In this document: positions 10,727-28,529 of the stretch, piece by piece | Layout of the letters: every line of letters begins with the position of its first letter | Position numbering within the stretch: the first letter of the stretch is position 1 | NCBI GenBank assembly: GCA_029204225.1 | Contig: CM055103.1 | Location: 41,149,368-41,213,367, forward strand | From: Diphasiastrum complanatum | Lineage: Eukaryota; Streptophyta; Lycopodiopsida; Lycopodiales; Lycopodiaceae | Length of the DNA: 64,000 bases | Direction of reading: 5' to 3' | The notes under the pieces: model-generated | Seen by the model: the letters and a program-made list of their open reading frames with translations, nothing else | Databases searched by the model: none | Told to the model about the DNA's origin: nothing | Made by a program: the position numbers and the translations under genes

Positions 10727-12060
10727 GGAGTAGACCATCACATAGATCTTCTTCCCGACAACTCTCCTGTATGGCTTTTTGCCTATAGGATGAGCCCGAA
10801 GGAAGAAGATGAAGTTGCTAGTCAACTTAAGGAGTTGTTACATAAAGTGGGGAGCTCTTATTCTGCTAACTGGCAAGAAAGACGATGGTATTCATCTTTG
10901 TGTCGATTACAAAAAGCTTAATAAAATGACAATTAAAAATTGTTATCCCTTACCTCGGATGGACGACTTAATGGACCGATTGAATGGTTCTAAATATTTC
11001 ACCAAATTGGACCTTAGGTCGGGGTACCATCAAATTATAATACACGAGGGGGATGTTTCCAAAACTGGTTTTTGTACTAGGTATGGCCATTACGAATTTT
11101 TAGTTTTATCCTTTGGTCTAACTAATGCCCCGGCAACCTTCCAGCAGATGATGAACGATATTCTTCGTCCATATCTAAGGAAGTTTCTTGTGGTATTTTT
11201 AGATGATATACTGATTTATAGTAAGACTCTTGAGGAGCACGAAGCGCATTTGCGTACAGTCTTAGATAATCTAAGACAGGCAAAGCTTTATGCTAAGGAA
11301 TCTAAATGTGAGTTTTTTCAAACAAGACTCAAGTATTTGGACATATCGTGTCTGATCGTGGTCTTGAGATCGACTACGATAAGGTCCAGAAAGTTTGTGA
11401 TTGGCCTATCCTGAAAACCATTAGGGAAGTAAAATCTTTTCTGGGCTTCACAGGATTTTCTCATAAATTCATTAAAGACTATGTCTTAGTTGCATTGCCT
11501 CTAACGAATCTTCTTAAGGGAGTGAAGAAAGCCAAAAGGAAAAGTAAAAAGGGTAATAAGAAGAAGGCCGGAAGGCGTTCGAAGATCAGTCCTCCTATTG
11601 TTTGGACTAATGAACTTAATCAAACTTTTGAAGCTTTGAAGATGTTGGTGTCTACAGCACCTATCTTACACATAGTGGACCCTAGCGGATCTTTCCTAGT
11701 GGAAACAGATGCTAGTGACTATCCGGTGGGTGCAGTCCTTTACCAGGATGGTAGACTTGTGGCTTTCGAGAGCAAGAAGTTAGACCTAGCTCAAAGTAGG
11801 TATTCTACTTATGAGAAGGAACTTTTTGTTGTCATCCATGCACTAAAGATCTAGAGACATTATTTATACGGATCTAAATTCGTGGTTATGACAGATCATG
11901 AATATCTTAAGTATATATGTGATGCCTCGGACCTTAGGGGTCGTAAGGCCCGCTGGTCGGAACACATTCAAGAGTTCGAAAAGACATTAAGTACCGTCGA
12001 GGTATGTCGAATTGTGTCGCTGATGCTTTGAGCCGGATTGGAGAAGTTAGTTAGTTATGC
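10727..12060 (+). pseudogene. gypsy reverse transcriptase and RNase H
   Basis: RT blocks are clear: GIHLCVDYKKLNKMT, FTKLDLRSGYHQI, SFGLTNAPATFQQMMND and the catalytic FLDDILIYSKT (around 11194-11226). A frameshift near 11345 moves the frame to HIVSDRGLEIDYDKV and FLGFTGFSHKFIKDY, then RNase H (FLVETDASDYPVGAVL, STYEKELFVVIHALKI). The stop at 11852-11854 replaces the Trp before RHYLYG. RNase H continues as FVVMTDHEYLKY and WSEHIQEFE. The RT catalytic Asp residues survive, but the frame is broken. Confidence 0.88.
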
Positions 12061-12299
12061 TTTGTTGAGTTCCAATTCGAGTTGTATCTTTCTCTGCGAT
12101 ATCTTTGTCGGACCGATGAGTTTTTTGGTCATATTTGGCAAGATGTCCTGGCAGGAAGCTCTTTAATGAGAGACAATCTTGGAACGCAGGATTTCAAGAA
12201 ATCTCGCGAAGAGAAGATACTTGATGATTATTCCATTCGGAATGGTTTGCTTTTCCATAGAGAAAAAGTCTGTGTGCTCTATGTCCATGGATAAAGGAG

Positions 12300-13640
12300 C
12301 AACTGGCAAAAAACTAGAGGGAAAACGGAGAGCTACGGTATAAAAACCGCAAAAGGAAAAAGCTAGTGCACAAAGCCTCAAGAAATAACCAACTTGAGAG
12401 CAAGCAACTTGAGAGCAATAAAACTCTACAACAACTTGGGAAAATGAGGGAAAAGAAGTGAATTTACCTCCTTTAACCCCTCCCCAAACCTCCTTTCCAC
12501 CCTCATGCAAAAACGATAGGTGGGGCCCAAGAAAGGCCCCATTTATCCCTTCTAAGCCATTCTAGCCATGTGAGGCCACCCATAGGTGCCACATGGCCCA
12601 TGGACCCCAAAGATTTACCAAATTCAATATTGGATATCTCTCTTCAAGGTACCACAACTCTCTCCACTCCTTTGGAGATTTGTAGGTACATAGAGGAGGG
12701 AGGAGAAAAGTACGTCCAAGGAAAAACACCAAAAAGTTTATGCTTGGTTTGAGTTTGTAGCACTAGTTTTAAGCTTATAGTAACTTGAGATTCTCAAGCT
12801 TTGCACTTGAGCAAATCACTTTTGAAGTTCAATACATTACCTCACAAACTTAGCTTCATGGTTTAAGCCTCAATAGTTCAAGATTTCAAGGTTGGATAAA
12901 CTGCGAGGGCCGTGGGGAAGCGCGCTCTTCCCCACCCTTACTAGTCAAATCAGGAAGGGAAAGTACAACGTACTAACATCCCTCCTCAATTTTCTGACAT
13001 TCCTCAGAAAGTCAGCTTCAGAGCCACTGTGGGCGCCGCACAGGTCTGAAGGCTATAAGCAATAAGGAATCAAGAAAACATGAGGGGAGGAATAACTCCT
13101 CTTTTTCCCACGAACTAACAGCAAGATCCGCCTGCGAGCAGTCAGCGGGACTCCCCGCGCTGACCGTACCATTGGCCAACATATATCATGTGGACTGTCA
13201 GCCTTCAACAGCCTATTCAGAAGGCAGATGTGCCCTCTCTGACCGCACAAAAATCCAACACGAGTACGGTGGACTGTCAAGCCTGCGCAGCCCGACCAGA
13301 AGGCAGAACTACAGTAGAACGTAGGTCCCGAGGCAACTCCAAGCTTCTCTTATGGAATGGGGGGCGGGTTCAATTTCAACCTCACTATCAAAACCATAGA
13401 TACATTTTTTTAAAGCTAAGAATAAAACCATAAGGCTTAAGCTTTTCTTTTTCTTTTTTCTTTTAATATAGAGGATAAAATGAATCCAACTATACTGTTT
13501 AACAAGTACACACAACCCAAAAAAGATTTACCTTGATTCTAAGGTTGTGATAACTTAAACAAAACACAACCACCTACCAAATGAAGGAATACCAAACACA
13601 AAGGCAGAAAAGGGAAAGTGTGCACCTCAAAAGGAAGTCG
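12300..13640. other. unassigned sequence, probably LTR or repeat derived
   Basis: No gene recognised. A TATA-like TATAAAAACCGC lies near 12340. GTGGGGAAG (12912-12920) and CTTCCCCAC (12927-12935) form a perfect 9-bp stem. Two diverged copies of a CGGTGGACTGTCA-type block sit around 13185-13310. Composition is richer in GC than the neighbouring AT-rich spacers. Confidence 0.4.
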
Positions 13641-13646
13641 ACGACA

Positions 13647-13988
13647 CTGATACCAACTGTTACAACTCCCTAGGATCATCGACTGCCTTGAAGGTTCCGC
13701 ACACCCCATACCACTGACGACGCACCGTAACCGCCCAACCGTAGGGTCACAACCGACCCACCCCCATGCTCTGGAGCAATTGACATAATCATGCCCGGTC
13801 AAGCCTCCTGCGATGGACTGATACCAACTGTTACAACTCCCTAGGTTCATCGGCTGCCTTGAAGGTCCCGCACACCCCATACCAGTGACGACGCACCATA
13901 ACCGCCCAACCGTAGGGTCACAACCGACCCACCCCCATGCTCTGTAGCAATCGACATAATCATGCCCGGTCAAGCCTCCTACGATAAC
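13647..13988. repeat. 171-bp tandem duplication over an LTR end and priming site
   Basis: Two copies starting CTGATACCAACTGTTAC at 13647 and 13818 are about 95% alike. On the minus strand each unit contains GTTGTAACA followed by GTTGGTATCAG, that is, an LTR end followed by an initiator-tRNA-type priming sequence. Confidence 0.9.
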
Positions 13989-14299
13989 TGGCATCCCATA
14001 ATACCACCAGCCATCGCACTCGGCCCTCCCTAGCACACATCTCCTGGCCTGGAGATACATCTTGGCTCATGCACGTGCTCTCCATCCACCAACTCTCGGG
14101 TAGACTGAGTGAATGGAATGAGGGAAATCCCACCACTATATAGGCATAGCATAGTGGGTCCCATCAAGCACGGTCCTGCCGGCAACACGTGACCACCTAG
14201 GATGGTGATGCGTGGCACCCAAACATCTCAAAAACTCCAGTCCTGCGTCATGCCCCTTGCGAGGCCGTCACTAAAGGGCGTACCGTTATGGTACATGAC
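13660..14299 (-). mobile_element. LTR-like segment (minus orientation)
   Basis: On the minus strand the segment begins near TGTCATGTACC (about 14299), contains a TATA box (GCCTATATAGTGG, near 14140) and ends GTTGTAACA just before the priming site. No matching second LTR or internal coding region was found, so it is a solitary or truncated LTR, family unknown. Confidence 0.55.
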
Positions 14300-15350
14300 A
14301 GAGGGGCCTATATTTATTTTATTTTTGAAAAAAAAAAATTTGCGTCCTGTATTTATTCAATGAGTTGCGTGCCATGTACAATGTCACCATAGTACTCAAC
14401 CATCCTCATCAAAGACCCATAGCACACATGTACATGATCCAATGGCTTGTTGCTTTCTGTTCGACCATTAATCCATTGATGATTGGTAAGCATAATATAA
14501 GTTCGGCACAAAGCTTTGCACCATTATATTCAAAATGCTCCACCAGATATGAAACCACGAATAAAGTTAATTATATTTTATCTCACATCATCAAGACACG
14601 AAGACGATTATCATCTCATCATCATCAGCTTCCAATTCTCCAACTTTATTTTACAATTTTGTATTTGAACTTCAAAAACCTGGACATTGTTACTGAGATC
14701 AGCTATATCCTATTTTGGCAGGTGGCTATGATCTTTGGATATCATGAGAGAGAAAATGCCATAGAATATAGCTGGTTAACTTCAATCTTGTTGCAACTTC
14801 CCCGGGGATATCCAACGATCAACTGAATTGTACAAGGTCACCGTAGTACTCAGCATTGTCCATAAAACTAAGAATTGGCCTAAAATCCTTCTTAAAAAAA
14901 GATATAATCATCCATCTACAACAATAGTACTCATCAACTGCACACATCATGATCCAATGTCTTGTAGCTTAGCTCGATGCATATGTTTGACCCATAGAAT
15001 ATGTGAATTCACCAAGGTTCTGAGAACCGTATAGTGAACCGTACGGTTCTCACAGTGAACCATGTAATTAATAATTAATTAATCCAATTCAATTCGTAGC
15101 AAAAAGTCTCTATCAATGCAGCCAACTCTTAGTTACTTTCAAAAAAAGTCTTTCAAATAGTTTGAAAGATAGCTTTGCGCGCATGTACAAAAACCAGCAA
15201 AAATCTTCAATTTATGATACAGAGCAACAGTGATCCAATAATCTCGAAACAATTATGGTTTGACCTGCATAAATCCATTGATGATAATATTACTCAGCAT
15301 TGTCCACAAATCTAAGGATCAGCCTAAATTATTGTCCATAAATCCAAGAA
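14300..15350. other. intergenic sequence without a recognised gene
   Basis: AT-rich. Open stretches at 14365-14826 and 14828-15034 show no known motif. Diverged repeats of CAAAGTAC/GTAGTACTCA-like and CATCATGATCCAATG-like blocks suggest old repeat sequence. Confidence 0.4.
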
Positions 15351-15356
15351 TTGGTT

Positions 15357-15510
15357 TAAAAAGCCTCATTAACGTCACTAAATTATTAGCAAACGTCGCT
15401 ACATGCCAACAAATGTCACTTGAACGTTGCTACATGCCAACAAATGTCGCTAATTTTTTAAAGTCAATTATGTGTCGCCCGATGACGTTTTCAGCGACAC
15501 ATATCCATTG
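15357..15510 (+). repeat. CACTA-type subterminal repeat cluster
   Basis: GTCGCTACATGCCAACAAATGTC-like units recur, with variants of CGTCACT, CGTCGCT and AGCGACAC. Clusters of short GCGAC/GTCGC repeats near the ends are typical of plant CACTA elements, where they bind transposase. The terminal CACTA sequence itself was not located. Confidence 0.5.
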
Positions 15511-15895
15511 CCCACGGCCAGTGATAGACGATTTGAAATTCCCTTAGCACGCCATTTCTGATATTTCCTCTCATTTTTTTTCTCATTATCAATCATCTCA
15601 TTTTTCTTCCTTGTTTCCTTGCTTGCCATTGCTCATTTTGCTTCCTTGCTTCATTGCTTTCATAGTGATCTTGTTGCTTGTTACTTGTATTCTCATTTTC
15701 ATTTTCATATTCATTGTGATCTTAGCTTGTTACTTGTTAGCATTTATTTAGTTGCAATCTTAGTGTTTAGTTTAGTTTCCTTGTAGTAATTTAGTGTAAT
15801 TTTTCATACAGTTTTCAATGTTTTTTATGTGGTTAGTTATTGCACTGGTCTTGATGGTCAGTGGAAGCGGTGGATGATGCGGTCGGCGTGACTGG

Positions 15896-16402
15896 TTGTC
15901 TAGTTCTTCCGGGGGGCGCACTTCTGAGGGTCCACCTTCATCTAGCGGCGGCCGTAGCTCTGGCGGTGGCCATGGAGGTGTCACCTCTGGCAGCGACCAA
16001 GCGGAGGCACTTTGTCTCATGAGAGGCTTGCACCCTTCTGCTCGTCAGGCAATCTATGAGCAGTCGAAGCATGAGGACACACCGACTGGTTCGCCTATCC
16101 CTACTGGCGAGTCTAGCACATGCTCATATGAGATTCATGCTGATGGATCTTTGAATATGGGCGACAATAATGGATATTTGGTCAAGAGAAGAGCTCGTGA
16201 ATTGACCAAATTATACATTACCAATCCTCTCCACGATTGGCACGTACAACCACAAGACGAGAAAGATCGTATCATAGAGGCATTGCATATGAAATTTCCA
16301 TGTGACCATCCATTTAGTAATAAATGGATGGAGGGAAAGCTTGGTGAGTACATGCGTCACTATCGTGACAAGCTCCGCCAACAATCTCGAATGACAGATT
16401 AA
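15896..16402 (+). pseudogene. plant transposase-like protein (Ptta/En/Spm, transposase_24 type), N-terminal part
   Basis: A serine/glycine-rich leader (GGRTSEGPPSSSGGRSSGGG) is followed by LTKLYITNPLHDWHVQP, EKDRIIEALHMKFPCDHPFS and NKWMEGKLGEYMRHYRDKLRQ. The last blocks are characteristic of the accessory protein family annotated as plant transposase Ptta/En/Spm, carried by CACTA elements. The open frame is 168 codons and starts without an obvious ATG context at 15896; the family protein is longer. A likely acidic C-terminal continuation lies at 16940-17110. The subterminal repeats at 15357-15510 support a CACTA remnant. Confidence 0.65.
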
Positions 16403-16939
16403 CCAGGCAAGCAAACCTCATGTAGCAAAAGGACTTCCCTCACGAGTGAGTTTAGGAAAACTCCCCATAAATATGGCAAGCACAAGGAAGCAACAAGAGT
16501 AAGACTGAGCATGAATAGTACTAGTCATCTTGGCTCCGAGGGGAAACACCATTTTATTTTGTGAATAATTTTAAACCCTAAATTGCATTGTTAAGTTTTA
16601 TTCACAGCTTAAGTCAACTAAGTTATATTCATAGCTCAATTTCTAACATGTTTTTTTGATGTGTCTACATAATGTGATCTATGGCAGACTTCCAAGTGAT
16701 GAAGAATATAAACTCTGTTACAATTGTAATTCGAGAACATGCGCAGGGAATTGGAAAGTAGAGGCATCTTTCCAATAGATAAGGTAAATCCTAACTTATT
16801 TCCTAATAGTTGAAAACTACTCTTTGGTTTAAATAGGATTGCATTGCATTCAACTTTCACAAAATACGTATGTACCTCATGTTCAGCTAAAATAGGGTTT
16901 TGCATTGCATTCAAATTTCTCAAAGTACCTGCGATTGTG

Positions 16940-17110
16940 TGTGCAAATTGATGAAGCACAAGAGGAGTAGATTGATCAAGAACTTGCGCAGGATAACCAA
17001 GCCGAGGGGACGGCGGGGGGAACTAGCGCCGACAATGGTGGGGGTGATGACGATGAGGAAGAAGAAGGCATTTGTAGAGACTATGTCTTTTTCTCAGATG
17101 AAAACTGAAG
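16940..17110 (+). pseudogene. probable C-terminal exon of the transposase_24-type protein
   Basis: In one frame: DEAQEE, stop, IDQELAQDNQAEGTAGGTSADNGGG, then an acidic run DDDEEEEG, the composition usual for the end of this protein family. The single stop (TAG near 16969) and the lack of a confirmed splice join keep this tentative. Confidence 0.45.
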
Positions 17111-17303
17111 CCACACCTGTAAAATTGTAAGTATTTTTTTGTAAACCGAATACATATGCATACACGTGATTTAAAATATGTAGCACAAAAAGCGTGAGCA
17201 ATTTTGATCAATGCTAGTGCTCATCTTTCACAAATAGCAATGGAATCCTATGTGGCTCACATTTCAAGGTAAATAGGAGCACATTTCAAGTGGTATACAT
17301 CTC

Positions 17304-18032
17304 ATGCTTGCTTCTCTTATGTCATTTGATGAATCAATTTGCTTTAGTGATACTCTTGCATCTCAAAGTTGGAGTAAAGCCATACTAGTTGAGTATGATG
17401 TCTCTCTTGAGAACACAATTCATGTTCTTAATGGTTTGAAATTGATTTTAGATAAATTAAAAAGAAAACGGTTATTTCATCAAATGTATGCTCTTGAGTC
17501 TTGCAAGAGCAAGAGTGATTTGTTCAATCATAGCATGAATGTATTGAGGCAAATTGTAAACTCTTTATGAGAGTAAGTGAATCATCCTCTAAGGACACTT
17601 ATCTCCATAATGAAGTATTTAGTCTCATTAGATCCGAGATTAGCATGGTAATCAAGCATGAAGATATGATGGAAACTCTTTGTTATTATAGCATGCATAG
17701 TCTTGCCAATCTTGATGTGCCTAATTTTCAAGATCTTGGTAACATGATGTTGCATCTTTGTGATCCTTTTGAGTCAAGGAGGACTCTTGATTTCCTTATG
17801 GAGTTTCAGCTATTTTCAATGAGGAGGAGCTTTTGGATCAATCATGCTCTTCAAGGATGGAAGAAAGCTCTTCTTGATGCTTGGAGATGGCTTTCAATCA
17901 AGGAAGCCTTGTCTTGGCTATGGTGACGTTGATGAAATTTCAGACTTATTGGCTGGTTCTATCAGCAAAACGCATGCCAAAGGATCTACTAGAGAAGCTA
18001 TTTCTAGCTACCTAAGTTTTGGAGGAAACTAG
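17304..18032 (+). pseudogene. unrecognised open frames, possibly a broken gene
   Basis: Open stretches at 17304-17570, 17567-17926 and 17844-18032 overlap in different frames and look more protein-like than their surroundings (SWSKAILVEYDVSLENTIHV; NLDVPNFQDLGNMMLHLCD). I do not recognise a family. The arrangement fits a frameshifted coding sequence of roughly 240 residues, from a transposon or a host gene. No promoter, start context or splice sites could be fixed. Confidence 0.35.
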
Positions 18033-18239
18033 TATAGTAATCATGCTAAATTTTGAGCAGAAGTGTAGAGATTTTGCAAAATGATTAGTTTATAATTTCA
18101 TGAACATATGTAAATCTCACATATGTGGAGCATGTTCCCATGTTTGGAGGGTAGGCCTTATCATTTTAGTTCATTTAGGTTGAGTTTGAATAGTCAATAG
18201 GCCTCAAACTTGAGATCTAGTGAGATAGTGACATTGGTC

Positions 18240-18480
18240 ACATGATGTTAGGATCGAAATGCATCTATTTGGCCCAATCACATTTAGAGGAATAGATCAC
18301 ATGGCCAATCACTTTAAGAGGTGCATTAAATGTGGACCAATAAGTTTTAGTGGTGCACATCATGAGGCCCAATCAAATTGTGAGGTGGAAATCATTAGGT
18401 CCAATTATGATGAGAGGTGTAAATCTAGGGGTCCAATCATGATGTAGAAAGGCAATAAATGGGGTCCAATCATTCTAGAG
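18240..18480 (+). repeat. degenerate minisatellite, GGTCCAATCA core
   Basis: At least six imperfect units of about 35-45 bp carry (G)GYCCAATCA followed by a TGAGAGGTG-like tail (for example near 18272, 18335, 18368, 18398, 18431 and 18463). Confidence 0.75.
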
Positions 18481-18874
18481 CATGTACTCATGCTAGATCT
18501 CGTGCTAGTACTATATGGAAGAGCTCTCTTATTGTACATATAAGTTTTTGTGAAGCAATCTATGTGATAGACATTGTTTTTCCTCATTTTCTTTCTCTAC
18601 TTGAGAGCTCACTCACTTTCTCTCTACCCGAGAGTAGGCTGCTTTTCTCTCTCTAAAAGCATGTTGGAAACTTAGTTTTTTCATGTACTTTGATTGATTT
18701 GAGTGCCAATTGAATGTGAATTCATTATGCATGAAATTGTGCTCTTGCCTTAGCATCAATCTAGGAAGATTGTAGGATGCAATCTATGTGATAGATCTAT
18801 CTGCACTCACAACTACCTTAGAAGATCAATTAACTTATGTAACATTATCTATCTATTGAGATTAAATTTACAAT

Positions 18875-19090
18875 CTTTACTAAATCTAACTTTCAAGCAA
18901 CCTTCTAAAATCTTCAATGGATTTAACTATAAATTAGTTACAATCTAAAACTTTCAATACATCTAACTTTTACTTACATACAATCTTTAAAATAAATCAA
19001 CTGGGACTAGTACAACATATTCTTACAATAGTCACAAGATATAACTTCAATATACTTCCAATCTTTAATCTCTAGATCTAACACAAAAAC
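18875..19090 (+). repeat. dispersed repeat A, copy 2
   Basis: Diverged direct copy of 3473-3680, sharing the ordered blocks listed there. Within the unit, ACAATCTAAAAC/ACAATCTTTA motifs recur several times. Confidence 0.65.
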
Positions 19091-20010
<920 letters not shown>

Positions 20011-20453
20011 ATTAAATGATCACCTTGTGCCACTCTCTTGCACCTCCCACTCCCGAATTTCATTCCTGCACACATGCCAATTTGGTTGTCCTTCAGAAAA
20101 AAAAATGCATAGAAAATATGTTTACATCTTGTATGAAGATAATATCCATGCTCAGGCCCTTTGGATTTATGAAGTGGATATATGGTCCACGTAAAAATTA
20201 TATGCATAAAACACCTACTTAAAAAGTGGCACGTATAAATTTATTTTATACATATTTCTATGTGAACTTCTTGGCCATGGAACTTTTGACACCTGGCCAT
20301 CTTTCAACTACTTTTGAATCACCCCATGCTGATGATAATATCTAACTTGCACTCTTACATTGAAACATCAGTGGAGGTAGATGTTAACTCCATTTTGGCT
20401 TATATTGTCATTTTATATTCAAATCTTAATTGCAACCCATGTTCCGGAACACA

Positions 20454-20491
20454 TTCTGGGAAACCCAGAACCAGATTAGGGTTTCCCAGAA
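20454..20491. repeat. perfect 13-bp inverted repeat
   Basis: TTCTGGGAAACCC (20454-20466) and GGGTTTCCCAGAA (20479-20491) are exact complements around a 12-base loop. The right arm overlaps TTAGGGTTT, a telo-box-like sequence. A palindrome GTTCCGGAAC lies just upstream (20441-20450). Confidence 0.9.
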
Positions 20492-20499
20492 CGTGCCTG

Positions 20500-21350
20500 A
20501 TTTTTTTTTTTAATAATGCTTAGATTGTTTTTTTTTTTTTTAAGTTTTAATCAGTTTATAGTGTTCATGATAATTTTTAAGCTAAGAAATTTTTGTTTTT
20601 AGTGTTGAAAATCAGTATCTAGTGATTTGTAATCATTTTTTAGTTATAAAATAAACTACATTCCAGACAGTGGAACGCAGACGGGGATGGTGCACCTGTG
20701 ATATGGATATATGGGATGCTATGAACTTTAATGTGATGCATAAACAACAATATTACAATTGCATATTGAGGGAATATTTAGGGATTTCAATTCCTCTTTA
20801 TTTTTTAAACATCACTCATCCATTTGAAAAGAACTATCGAGTGCATGTTTCCTGCCCCAAAAGGGCAAATGTCAAAAAATTTAAGGGCCAAAAAAAAAGT
20901 AACATTTGTGGAAGTCCAAAGAATACATGATTCCACCTCACAGCATCACAATCTGTAAAATGTGCGAAGAAGTTTCAGATTATGTCAAAAGTTGCCATTT
21001 TCATGAAAGGCCTACCCTTTTTCGAAATTAACTCTAACAATAGTACTAATGAACCTCTTGGGTTGGCACAGCCAATCTTAAAAGGACAAGTTCATTTTCT
21101 TTATTTTGTTACAGACTGCTTGCTGCTACACATCAGACTGCATGGAAAGACAAAAAGAGTGCACATACAAGCATCTTGGAAATGGATTCAGAACTGAAAA
21201 TTTGCAATTTTATCAGATTAGCATGCCCATAATTGAGCTCTTTGAATTTGACATGCAGTTTAATGAATGTCCCAGAAGACTGGTTCCTTCTAGGTAAATC
21301 AATAGCCATGAGCCCCCAAAGCAGGGCTAGCTCGACTTATAATGGTTCCA
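20500..21350. other. intergenic sequence downstream of the glutamate dehydrogenase gene
   Basis: T-rich at the left. Contains the 3' flank of the minus-strand gene; poly(A) signal not assigned with confidence. Open stretches here (20670-20930, 20982-21197) have no recognised motif. Confidence 0.4.
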
Positions 21351-21356
21351 ACATTC

Positions 21357-26230
<4,874 letters not shown>

Positions 26231-26235
26231 CACTC

Positions 26236-26399
26236 CTTAGCACCCTCAGCATTGGAGTTGAGGAATATGAGGAATACATTTATACTTCGCCTTTTAGGTA
26301 TCATACCTCGGAGATGGCTTAGCACCCTCAGCATTAGAGTTGAGGAATATGAGGAATACATTTATACTTCGCCTTTTAGGTATCATACCTCGGAGATGG
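26236..26399 (+). repeat. 82-bp tandem duplication
   Basis: Two units starting CTTAGCACCCTCAGCATT at 26236 and 26318, differing at one noticed base (TTGG against TTAG). The near identity implies a recent duplication. Just upstream (26135-26220) a TTTTGAATGGAGT-containing block is also repeated. Confidence 0.95.
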
Positions 26400-27662
26400 G
26401 ACCCGACTTGCTTGCTCCCTCAATGGTGCTGAGGAATCCGAGGAATAGGCTCATGAGCACTATATGGCTAACACTCATTCAACGTGCAAACAAAATCCAC
26501 TCTCATCCAACAATGTAGAATCATTCGTGAGTGTGAAAAGATTGTGATAGCGTCTTATAATCATTCTAAAGCAGGGCATGAGTGTGGGACCTTGGTTTCA
26601 CCCTCAATCACGATTAGCTATATGATGCTCCATGTACCCACATCTCGGGTTCGACACTTACCTACCTAATAAATAGTAACTAACAAGTTTATAGACTAGT
26701 GATTTCAACACTCAATTTTAGAGTTTTCAAGTTTAGGCATAAATATTTTTAAGCATTAGGTGCTCTATGTTCTCGCAAGTTTGGTGGCAATAATGTAATT
26801 TGTAAAGATAAGCAAAAACGGGCATCAAATCGAGAGGCAAACTATGGAATATAATTTAGCCTTGAAAAAGGCCAAAGATTCAACTTTAGCTAAGGACTTT
26901 TTGGTTTGAGAAGCCTCATCCCAAACCCAATAAAGTCCACCTAGATAGGTGTTTATCTTGCATACAATGACATGCAATCTTTTTTGTTGACTCTTTTGTG
27001 GACATGTGGCATCTATAGGTTGGTTAACAATATGTGCTATGGACATCATGAGCTTTATGGGCATAATGTATTTTATTTCCTAAAGCATGTGAGGCTTTTT
27101 TCTATAACTAAAACAGGACAATATGTCATATGATGTCCTCAAACGAGAACAATTGTGTGGCGGGTTTTTAAGGTGTTATCTTGGTCTCCAACCTTGACTG
27201 CTAACACTTCATGATTTGTTTTGTCACAAACACACCACTTAGACTTATTTTAAGCTATCATACTACCTTGTTTTATATGGTTAGCCTACAATTGCCCATA
27301 TTTTAAAATTTGGCCTTCGCCACTTCTTTGAATAAGCTTGAGTTGTCACTATGTTGAACATCAAGGGGCACTCCTCTTGGCCATGAAGAGTGACTCATGT
27401 GTAGCTTTAGGCCTAGCTCCATTTCATGGCAAGCTCTTTGCCATCGACAACTCAAGATCAACGGGCCAATCATAATTGATGATTCTATCAACAATTATCG
27501 AACAAATACAATCTACAAGGAGGATGACCATGTGTTCATGTTTCTAGTGGCTAAATTGGAGCTAGAACAAGAGGGCCTGGCAAATTGACGTGCCTCTAAT
27601 TGGAAGAATTTTCCGGGTGCTAATTAGATTGCTTCAAGAAAATTTCACATATTTACCAATCA

Positions 27663-27716
<54 letters not shown>

Positions 27717-28480
27717 TGGCTCTTAAGGTTGGGCATAATAATCCTCTTCCAAAATAGCATTGTTGATTTGAGGTGGTCTTTATAATTAATCAATTAAGAT
27801 CGAAAACGTCAACTAATTATGAGCCAATGCGGCCCATGTCCAATTTTCTTCTAGAAATGCTTGAAAATTCAAAGCTTTGTTTCGGTGTTCTTGTTTCCTA
27901 GCTCACACTATATGAATATATGATATGCATATATGTTTGGCCACGTTTCATGGGTGGGCATAATTATCCTAAAGCATAGTTGAGTTCAGGTCATTTTTGT
28001 AGTCCTTATGAATCAATTACGATTGAAAACACTTCAACTAACCAATGCTCGTGTTAAATTTTATTATAAAAAGGCTTGAAAATCCAGCTTCTTTTAACAT
28101 TCTTCTTGCCTAGCTCATAGTCATTGCTTGGTCTATCTCCACTACTGGTTACCTTGCAACTAGGGTACACAATTACTCCACCAAGTCACCATGATCTTCC
28201 TTGAGAAGCTCATATTGTCTTATGCAAGAGGGTGGGTATTAAATCAGTTATCAAAAAGCATGTCCAACTAGATGTATGCAAAAACTTATCTTGGAAGAAA
28301 ATTGAATTCATTCAATGACATTTCAAGGTTTTTTAGATACTCTGATAAGAATTACTATGATATCTCAACCACAATAATAAACTCCTACTTTGGGAACTAA
28401 AGAGTGTCCATTCGAAGTTCCTCGTCATAGAGTGTTGAATTATCTTTATAAAAAAGATACCTCAAGCAAAGACTTTATGT
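26400..28480. other. intergenic sequence without a recognised gene
   Basis: AT-rich. Contains the AT tract at 27666-27713 and two diverged copies of an ATAATTATCCT/AATCAATTA..GATTGAAAAC-type block flanking it (around 27730-27860 and 27955-28090). Confidence 0.4.
27666..27713. repeat. (AT)n microsatellite, 48 bp
   Basis: Uninterrupted AT dinucleotide run. Confidence 0.97.
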
Positions 28481-28529
28481 TGTGTGACAAAATTTATGAG
28501 ATCGATTGTGTTTTCAATGGTAGGGCCTT

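Larger units (their letters stand above)
9440..12290 (+). mobile_element. Ty3/gypsy retrotransposon internal region, decayed
   Basis: Gag, aspartic protease, reverse transcriptase and RNase H follow one another on the plus strand in the order typical of gypsy elements. No integrase is present: homology stops near 12290 and no LTRs were recognised at either side. Nonsense codons at 9728 (TGG to TAG), 10724 (CGA to TGA) and 11852 (TGG to TAG) show it is dead. Confidence 0.85.

Noticed and set aside
13539-14060. A 173-codon minus-strand frame with two copies of a Trp/Gly/Cys-rich peptide
   Set aside because: The repetition is the 171-bp DNA duplication over an LTR end; 171 is a multiple of three, so the frame stays open by chance.
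18240-18480. CRISPR-like array
   Set aside because: The units are degenerate, spacers are not distinct, and the genome is eukaryotic.
20477-20485. Interstitial telomere sequence
   Set aside because: Only one TTAGGGTTT unit is present, as part of an inverted repeat.
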